Notes under the pieces: model-generated
What the model was told of the DNA's origin: nothing
Seen by the model: the letters and a program-made list of their open reading frames with translations, nothing else
Databases searched by the model: none
In this document: one piece after another, positions 58,691 to 64,000 of the stretch
Position numbering within the stretch: the stretch's first letter is position 1
Layout: each line of letters starts with the position of its first letter
Program-made: the position numbers and the translations under genes
Assembly (NCBI GenBank): GCA_000719695.1
Contig: JOHN01000035.1
Span: forward strand, 1 to 64,000
DNA: 64,000 bases
Origin: Streptomyces sp. NRRL F-6131
Lineage (GTDB): Bacteria; Actinomycetota; Actinomycetes; Streptomycetales; Streptomycetaceae
Direction of reading: 5' to 3'

Positions 58691-58740
58691 CGGCCGTGCT
58701 GGTGGCCGCCGTCGACGCGGGGCGGCCACCAGCACGGCCG
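58691..58740. terminator. Perfect 20-bp stem hairpin between convergent genes
   Basis: Arms at 58691-58710 and 58721-58740 (CGGCCGTGCTGGTGGCCGCC and its exact complement) enclose a 10-nt loop GTCGACGCGG. A very strong bidirectional terminator candidate for the SnoaL-like and VOC genes. Confidence 0.8.
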
Positions 58741-58754
58741 AAACGCTCCGGTCC

Positions 58755-59096
58755 TCAGTGGACGCAGAACTCGTTGCCGGCCGGGTCCTGCAGCACGATC
58801 CAGGTGAGACCTGGAACGCTGTGCTCGCCCACGACGCTCGCACCCAGAGCGACCAGCCGCTCCACCTCCTCGGCCAGTCCCGTGCCGGGCGCGACGGCGA
58901 AGTCGACGTGCACACGGTTCTTGCCTTGCCGCTCCTCGCTCACCCGCTGGAAGCCCAGTGCCAGCGGCTGCGCCCTGACGATGACGAAGTCGCCGTGGTC
59001 CTCGGCGATCTCGCCTCCCACCGCACCGGCCCACCACTGGGCCAGCTCCTGCGGTTCCGCACAATCCATCGTGATCATTACTGCTGACAGACTCAT
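58755..59096 (-). CDS. VOC (glyoxalase/bleomycin-resistance) family protein
   Basis: A 113-residue single-domain vicinal-oxygen-chelate protein. It begins LSAVMITMDCAEPQELAQWW, then has GGEIAEDHGDFVIVR, RVHVDFAV (metal-ligand His region), ERLVALGASVVGEHSVPGLT and ends WIVLQDPAGNEFCVH, the classic C-terminal VOC pattern with a Glu ligand. Members bind metal or small molecules and include resistance proteins and dioxygenases. The open frame upstream (to 59390) is not protein-like, so ATG 59096 is used. Function not predictable. Confidence 0.88.
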   Translation of the reverse strand: MSLSAVMITMDCAEPQELAQWWAGAVGGEIAEDHGDFVIVRAQPLALGFQRVSEERQGKNRVHVDFAVAPGTGLAEEVERLVALGASVVGEHSVPGLTWIVLQDPAGNEFCVH

Positions 59097-59413
59097 GATC
59101 GTCACCCTAACCAGGACCACTGACAGCCACCGGGGCAAGCGTCCGCAGACCTGCAGCCATGGACTCCCGAGGATGCCGCCGACGCACTTGAGCGGCTCCG
59201 ACGGCGCCGCTGAGCCGATCGGGTGAACCGGCGCGTCCACAGCTGCCGGCCGCCGCCGGTCCGCGACCACCCACCGTGCCGGCCGGTCGGCGGTAAGCAC
59301 CCGTCCGGGGGCCCCTCTCGAGGGCCTCCCGCCACCACCGGCACCCTGTGTCACCGACACGCGCGGACCTCGTCCGAGCTGCGGGCGCAAGCGGATTCAG
59401 GAGGCGGGTGACA
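59097..59413. other. Divergent intergenic region, no gene seen
   Basis: About 317 bases between the VOC start and a short leader-like ORF at 59414. No clear promoter hexamers or hairpins were identified by eye. Confidence 0.4.
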
Positions 59414-59497
59414 GTGAGCGAACGTCAGGAGAAAGCCGTTTCGCCCCGGCCCCCCTCGTCAAGGCGCTCCTCGGATCCGACTACGGAGGAGGCGTAA
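59414..59497 (+). CDS. 27-residue upstream ORF with a perfect Shine-Dalgarno
   Basis: AGGAGG (59399-59404) lies 9 nt before GTG 59414. The ORF (about VSERQEKAVSPRPP then SSRRSSDPTTEEA) ends 3 nt before the PRC/DUF2382 start, so it could act as a translational leader or coupling ORF. Its Ser/Pro-rich peptide has no known family. It might be chance, although the SD and close spacing argue for translation. Confidence 0.4.
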   Translation: MSERQEKAVSPRPPSSRRSSDPTTEEA

Positions 59498-59500
59498 TCC

Positions 59501-60370
59501 ATGATCACCGAACAGCAGATCCGTTCCGTTCTCGACCATCCGGTGCACGACGCCGAGGGCAACCGCATCGGTAAGGCCGATCATCTCTTCCTCGACGACA
59601 CGACCGGCAAGCCGGAGTGGGTGAGCGTCAAGACCGGGTGGTTCGGGTCGAGCGAGTCGTTCGTGCCGATCCGCGACGCCACGATCGTCGACGACCACCT
59701 CGAGGTGCCCTACCCCAAGGCGACGGTCAAGGACGCGCCGAACGTCGACGTCGAGGGCGGCCACCACCTCTCGGCGAAGGAGGAGCAGCGCCTCTACGAG
59801 CACTACGGGATCGCCTGGGACGGTGCTTGGGAGCGCGCCAACCAGCCCGGTGACGGCGGGTGGGCCCATTCCGGGAACCAGACCGCCGCCGGGGCGGCGG
59901 CGGGCGCCGCGGGAACCGAGGCGCGGACGTCGGCGGCCACCGGCCGGGAGCCCGGTCACCCCGGCACGGCTCACGACGACGCGATGACCCGCTCCGAGGA
60001 GCGGATGACCGTCGGGACGGAGCGGCACGAGAGCGGTCGCGCCCGCCTGCGCAAGTACGTGGTGGAGGAGGAGCAGCAGCAGACCGTGCCGGTGCGGCAC
60101 GAGGAGGCCCGGATCGAACGCGAGCCGATCACCGATGCCAACCGGGACTCCGCGCTCGCCGGCCGGCCGGTTACCGAGGCGGAGCACGAGGTCGTCCTGC
60201 ACGAGGACCGCCCGGTGGTGCACACCGAGGCGGTGCCCGTGGAGCGGGTGCGGCTGACCACGGAGGAGCACGTCGAGCAGGAGACCGTGACCGGCAAGGT
60301 CCGGAAGGAGCAGATCGAAGCCGATCTGCCCGAGGACGCGCCCCGCACGGGCAAGGACCGGCGCCGCTGA
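59501..60370 (+). CDS. PRC-barrel and DUF2382 domain protein
   Basis: A 289-residue protein with GGAGGAGG about 8 nt before ATG 59501. Residues about 5-85 are a PRC barrel (QQIRSVLDHPVHDAEGNRIG, DTTGKPEWVSVKTGWFGSSE). A flexible Ala/Gly-rich linker follows (about 110-175). Residues about 178-265 are the repetitive, acidic/basic DUF2382 region (LRKYVVEEEQQQTVPVRHEE, EHEVVLHEDRPVVHTEAVPV then ERVRLTTEEHVEQETVTG). Such proteins are abundant in actinobacteria and Deinococcus and are tied to stress (desiccation, oxidative) responses. The role is inferred. It is soluble and probably cytoplasmic. Confidence 0.9.
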   Translation: MITEQQIRSVLDHPVHDAEGNRIGKADHLFLDDTTGKPEWVSVKTGWFGSSESFVPIRDATIVDDHLEVPYPKATVKDAPNVDVEGGHHLSAKEEQRLYEHYGIAWDGAWERANQPGDGGWAHSGNQTAAGAAAGAAGTEARTSAATGREPGHPGTAHDDAMTRSEERMTVGTERHESGRARLRKYVVEEEQQQTVPVRHEEARIEREPITDANRDSALAGRPVTEAEHEVVLHEDRPVVHTEAVPVERVRLTTEEHVEQETVTGKVRKEQIEADLPEDAPRTGKDRRR

Positions 60371-60421
60371 GCGCGGCGCCCCGAACCGCTCGGGCACCGG
60401 GGGAGGTTGGGCGCTTGCGGC

Positions 60422-60464
60422 GTCCCCCTCGGCGGCCGGCGTGGTGCCGGCCGCCGAGGGGGAC
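60422..60464. terminator. Perfect 19-bp stem hairpin between convergent genes
   Basis: GTCCCCCTCGGCGGCCGGC (60422-60440) and its exact complement (60446-60464) flank a GTGGT loop between the PRC-barrel gene and the surface-protein gene. Confidence 0.8.
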
Positions 60465-60496
60465 AGGACCGAAGGCGCGTGTCGGATACGGGTGGA

Positions 60497-63022
60497 TCAG
60501 TCCTTGTCGGGGACGGCCAGGATGCACAGCAGGGAGCAGGCGACCGCCGCCGACGGGGCGGTGGTGGTCGGCGGGGTGCCGGGCGGCGAGTTGGCGGGGA
60601 CGAAGCTCGCGGACGCCGTGTTCTTCAGCGGCAGCGCCAGCAGGAAGGAGTCGCAGTAGACCCGGCGGGTGGTCCCGGCGGGCAGGGTGAAGGTGCCGGC
60701 CGCCTTGCGGCACCCGGGGGTGACGGCGTCGTTGACGGTGACGGCGGTGGCGTCGACGGGGCCCGCGTTGGTGACGGTGATCCGCCAGTGGGCCGTGCCG
60801 AGGAGGCCGAGCAGGCCGACCGGACTGGTCTTGGCCCACGGGCCGGGGCCGCCGGGACCGCAGTCGTGCCAGTTGGCGGACCCGCAGATCTCCTTCTCCA
60901 CGGTGACCTTCGGCCGGCACTCGGCGCCCGGGGCGACGGCGGTGGTGACGGTGTTGGAGGTGAGCGCGCCGGTGGCGTCGGTGCCGGTCGCGGTGTTGGT
61001 GACGCTGGTGGTCGCGCAGTCGGCGGTCACCGTGGTGCGGAAGCAGATCTGCGGCGCGTCGCCCCGGTACTCCACGACCAGCGCCGGGTGGTTGTCGGGA
61101 GTGAAGTCACCGGTGCCGGTGAGGACGAGCTGCGCGGTGACGGTCAGCGCGGGGTGCGCCGAGGCGTCGATGCCGGACAGGTCGACCGTGCCGTCGGGGG
61201 CGAGGGGCGGCGCGGGCACGGGCGTGCCGTCCGGGTCGGTGACGAGCACCCGGGAGGAGGCCAGGTCGACGTGGGCGAGGTCGATGTCGGTCAGCCGGGC
61301 CCGGGTGTAGCCCTGGACGTGGCCGGTGCCGCCGTCGCAGGCGAAGTCGGCGGGCCTGAGGGTGACGGCGGCGCCGCTGTGCACGCAGGGGCTGGCGGCG
61401 GTCGCCGGGTCGAGCGAGAACAGGACGCCCGCGTCGCCGAGGCCGACCAGGCAGCGGGTGGTGGCGTCGTAGGTGTAGCCGTAGTCGCGGGTGGCGCCGC
61501 CGTTGACGCCCGGGTGGGTGGCGGGCAGCGGGAAGCCCGCGCACGGCGCGTCGTGGGTCCAGTCGTGGCAGACCGTCGCTCCGGCCACGGGCCCGCCCCA
61601 GGCGGGGAAGTAGCTGCGGGTCACGCCGTCCGCGGTGACCGTCTCCGGGCTGAACGTCAGCACGTTGCCGGCCAGCACCGCCAGGGTGGTGGGCGCGGTG
61701 CGGGGGGAGCCGTCGAGGCCGTAGCAGGTGGTGAGGACGGTGGCCCCGCCGACGGTGCTGGTGCAGACGCCGTCGGGCTGTCCGGTGGTGGCGTAGGAGG
61801 GGAAGATCCCGTAGGCGTAGTAGCCGGCGTTCGGTCCCGCGGGGTGCGGGGTGGTCCAGCCGGCGCAGGAAGCCAGGGCCGTGGTGTCGAAGCAGCCGAG
61901 GACGGGCGGTCCGGCGGCCGTGGAGCCGGAGGTCTGCGGCGAGGAGGAGGCGAAGACCTTGTCCCCGACCACCGTCAGCGCGCCGAGGTAGAGGGCGTTC
62001 GGGGTGCTCGGCAGGTCGTGGTTGGGGGCGACGACCGGCGCGTACGGCTGGCCGGCGCAGGGGGTGCGGGTGGCCAGCGTCATGCACAGCACCTGGCCGG
62101 TGGTGGCGACCCCGTACAGGTTGCCGCCGGAGCGGACCACACCGGCCAGGCCGTTGGCGCTGCTGGGCGAGGCGCCGCTGGTGGCCAGGGCGGTGAAGCC
62201 GCAGTTGGCGTGCGCGCCGAGGTCCAGGCAACCGACGCCGACCGCGGTCTGTGTGACGGCCGGGTAGAACAGCAGGTTCGGCTGCTGCGGGTCGAGCACG
62301 TACTGCGGGGTCAGCGGGCTGCCGATGTCACCGGTGGAGCCGGTGCCGAGCGGGCCGGCGGCGGTGTTCAGCGGACGCGGCCACGGCCCGCCGGCGCACA
62401 GCTGCCCGGTGGACAGGCTGTTGCACACCACCTGCGGGGCGCCGCGCGCGGCGTGGTGGTAGATGCTCCAGGACTGCACCTCGCCGGACGCCGTCCGGTA
62501 CAGCACGGGCGTGAACCCGTCGCCGCCGGTCGCCTGGGCCGTGGCCCGGACGGGCGCGAGCAGCGGCGCGGACAACCCGGTGCCGCCGGACCGCGCCACC
62601 GGGTTCTCGGCGCGGACGGCGACGGTCGCCGCCCCCGGGTCGGTGCCGGTGAAGGTGGTCCCGTCGGTGGACCACGACGGCGTCCACCCGGGCGGGACGC
62701 GCAGCGAGCCGGGCACGTAGGTCTGCGCCGTCCCCGCCCCGGCCACCCGGTCGGTGACGACGGCCGGCGCGGCCGCGCCGTCGGTGGTGCCGTTCCCGTA
62801 CTGGACGGTCCAGTTGAGGGTGTCCCCGTGGTCGGCCGCGGCCGCCCCGGGATGGGTGACGTTCTGCAGGCTCTTCACCAGGGTGGACGCCGCGGCGTCG
62901 GCACCGGCGGCCCGGGGCGCGAGGCCGGCCGGACCGAACAGGAGGAGGGCGGTGGCGAGGACGGCGGCCAGAACGGCGCGCGGCGAACGGATCGGAACGG
63001 GCGGACGCGGGCTTCTCAGCAC
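60497..63022 (-). CDS. Large Cys-rich secreted surface protein with DUF11-like ends
   Basis: An 841-residue exported protein. GTG 63022 with GGAG just upstream begins a signal peptide (hydrophobic AVLAAVLATALLLFGPAG, cleavage near 40). Residues about 46-130 resemble a DUF11 beta-sandwich (VKSLQNVTHPGAAAADHGDT then NWTVQYGNGTT). The middle (about 150-600) has recurring Gly/Thr-rich blocks with many Cys residues (YAVAT-like, CxxL, PCAG motifs) and resembles an adhesive or propeller-like secreted fold. Residues about 700-800 are another DUF11-like unit (KVTVEKEICGSANWHDC, AHWRITVTNAGPVDATAVTV). There is no LPxTG or membrane tail at the C-terminus, so it is released or non-covalently surface-bound. 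Function unknown; an adhesin or matrix role is likely. Confidence 0.8.
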   Translation of the reverse strand: MLRSPRPPVPIRSPRAVLAAVLATALLLFGPAGLAPRAAGADAAASTLVKSLQNVTHPGAAAADHGDTLNWTVQYGNGTTDGAAAPAVVTDRVAGAGTAQTYVPGSLRVPPGWTPSWSTDGTTFTGTDPGAATVAVRAENPVARSGGTGLSAPLLAPVRATAQATGGDGFTPVLYRTASGEVQSWSIYHHAARGAPQVVCNSLSTGQLCAGGPWPRPLNTAAGPLGTGSTGDIGSPLTPQYVLDPQQPNLLFYPAVTQTAVGVGCLDLGAHANCGFTALATSGASPSSANGLAGVVRSGGNLYGVATTGQVLCMTLATRTPCAGQPYAPVVAPNHDLPSTPNALYLGALTVVGDKVFASSSPQTSGSTAAGPPVLGCFDTTALASCAGWTTPHPAGPNAGYYAYGIFPSYATTGQPDGVCTSTVGGATVLTTCYGLDGSPRTAPTTLAVLAGNVLTFSPETVTADGVTRSYFPAWGGPVAGATVCHDWTHDAPCAGFPLPATHPGVNGGATRDYGYTYDATTRCLVGLGDAGVLFSLDPATAASPCVHSGAAVTLRPADFACDGGTGHVQGYTRARLTDIDLAHVDLASSRVLVTDPDGTPVPAPPLAPDGTVDLSGIDASAHPALTVTAQLVLTGTGDFTPDNHPALVVEYRGDAPQICFRTTVTADCATTSVTNTATGTDATGALTSNTVTTAVAPGAECRPKVTVEKEICGSANWHDCGPGGPGPWAKTSPVGLLGLLGTAHWRITVTNAGPVDATAVTVNDAVTPGCRKAAGTFTLPAGTTRRVYCDSFLLALPLKNTASASFVPANSPPGTPPTTTAPSAAVACSLLCILAVPDKD

Positions 63023-63305
63023 AGGTTCTCCACCTCTGACTCTGATCAGCAAGTGTGTCCTGACGGACCGTCAGGACGGGCCGCCGATCAGATTAGAGGG
63101 ACGGAAAGCGCGAGCCGGAGCGATGTTCCCTATTGATCGCATCATGAACGAATCCGACCGCAGGCCGACCGTGGCCGCGCCTTCCAGGTTCTCGACCACG
63201 GACCGCCGAGGACGGGCCGCCGCCCTGCGACGAAGCCGGGCACCTCCAACACCAGGTGCGGGTCATCCGAGGGGCCTCACCGGGGACACGTCCGGAGGAG
63301 AGAGC

Positions 63306-63659
63306 CTAAACGCTCAACCGCTCCCAGAGAGGCAGCTCCAGGACGCCGAGGTCGTCCCACACACAGACCTCCAGGGTCGACAGGTACCCCCCGAACGCGA
63401 AAACCATCGCCTGCCCGATGTGCTCGCCGTCGACGGTCGTGATGTCTCCGTCGGCTATGACCGGACTCCGCTCCACCACCGGCCCAGCCGCCACGGCGCC
63501 CCCGTCGACGCGCAGGTCCACAGTTGGACACCCGCATGTGCATCCAGGTCTCATCAGCACGTGGGACACCTGTGCGCGGTATGCCCGGTCGGCTTCAGTG
63601 TCCCCGGCCAACAGCAACTCCAAGGACCGACGCACATCCTCGCTGAGCGGTCCCCACAT
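63306..63659 (-). CDS. Conserved hypothetical protein with a Cys cluster
   Basis: About 117 residues. The frame stays open upstream to 63896; ATG 63659 is preferred, with AGGAG about 13 nt before it, although the protein-like sequence (RRYPAIRRWAPEMWGPLS) may begin a little earlier. It has a helix DVRRSLELLLAGDTEADRAY, then RPGCTCGCPTVDLRVD, a three-Cys cluster likely to bind metal or redox partners. A beta-rich end follows (MVFAFGGYLSTLEVCVWDDL then GVLELPLWERLSV). Short proteins with a CxCxC-x-TVDLRVD core and an SxLEV ending are common in streptomycetes; no function is known. Confidence 0.7.
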   Translation of the reverse strand: MWGPLSEDVRRSLELLLAGDTEADRAYRAQVSHVLMRPGCTCGCPTVDLRVDGGAVAAGPVVERSPVIADGDITTVDGEHIGQAMVFAFGGYLSTLEVCVWDDLGVLELPLWERLSV

Positions 63660-64000
63660 CTCTGGTGCCCATCTCCTGATCGCTGGGTATCGGCGCTGCG
63701 ACGCCCCGAGGCCACAGGGTCCTCCGTCCCACGTGACAGAACAGTCTATTCCCTGCTGACCTGCGAGATCAGGTTGACTACCATGACCGTGAAGAACCAC
63801 GACCGGCCGGTGGGCGCGTTGCTGGCGAAGTGGGGTCCGTAGGGGGGCAGGCGCCGTCACGAGGCGGTGAGCGAACTCGGCCGTGCAGTCGCCCAAGCGC
63901 GGCCTGGGGCATCATGACGGCATGATCTCTTGGATTCGACATCGACATCGAGATCGGTGTCGCGGCAAGCAGCGGGCGCGAGAAGCCTCGTGGGTGGAGG
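63660..64000. other. Right end of the window, no complete gene
   Basis: The 5' start of the upstream hypothetical protein is ambiguous here. A 19-codon plus-strand ORF at 63783 and a short ORF from 63922 that runs off the right edge are both possible but neither has strong support. Confidence 0.4.

Noticed and set aside
63783..63842. 19-codon ORF (MTVKNHDRPVG...) near the right edge
   Set aside because: No good ribosome site or overlap, and too short to support as a gene.

Overview
The window is high-GC actinobacterial DNA, most likely from Streptomyces or Kitasatospora. Genes start freely with GTG and TTG, third codon positions are almost always G or C, and many families are typical of that group (a DUF6480-like membrane peptide, a trypsin-co-occurring protein, a DUF6519 protein, leaderless -10 boxes, rare TTA codons). 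I see no rRNA, tRNA, CRISPR array or complete insertion sequence.

Layout. 1-3300: small genes and a eukaryotic-type DNA topoisomerase IB. 3330-7930: a Trypco2 protein followed by a 1402-residue trypsin-NTPase-helical-repeat protein, a signalling/defence-type pair. 8325-11177: a secreted serine hydrolase convergent with a secreted erythromycin-esterase-like protein. 11356-15254: a four-carbon sugar-acid catabolic operon (DUF1537 kinase, PdxA2-like dehydrogenase, TIM-barrel protein), divergent from a LysR regulator across two clear dyads. 15447-15842: a STAS-domain protein.

16154-34961 is the centrepiece: one compact, same-strand contractile injection system (phage-tail-like) locus. It runs sheath, tube, zinc-binding protein, Pro-rich protein, Pvc16-like cap, small proteins, tube/LysM adaptors, gpD/VgrG-like and OB-fold spike proteins, PAAR-like tip, gp25, two gpJ-like wedge proteins, a gpI/beta-helix protein and a DUF6519 protein. 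Most junctions are 4-nt stop/start overlaps, so translation is probably coupled. No AAA+ ATPase, no classical coiled-coil tape measure and no DUF4157 toxin carrier is present. The second gpJ-like gene carries a one-base frameshift.

35014-46663: mixed accessory genes, including a zinc-ribbon membrane protein, an FAD monooxygenase/TetR divergent pair with a shared operator, a PLD-like secreted protein, a Tat-exported hydrolase, a secreted protein made of three exact 69-residue repeats, an M20 peptidase, an aromatic amino acid hydroxylase, an APH-fold kinase and an orphan CdiI-like immunity protein. 46802-51298: a membrane protein with a sigma-factor-like N-terminus, and an ABC exporter pair. 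51704-54643: a coupled operon of methyltransferase, GNAT/FemAB-like protein, small protein and PNPOx-like protein. 55349-56050: a gene graveyard. 56277-64000: small membrane/secreted proteins, an Arr-type rifamycin ADP-ribosyltransferase, a SnoaL-like protein, a VOC protein, a PRC-barrel/DUF2382 stress protein and a large Cys-rich secreted surface protein. Several convergent gene pairs are separated by long perfect hairpins.
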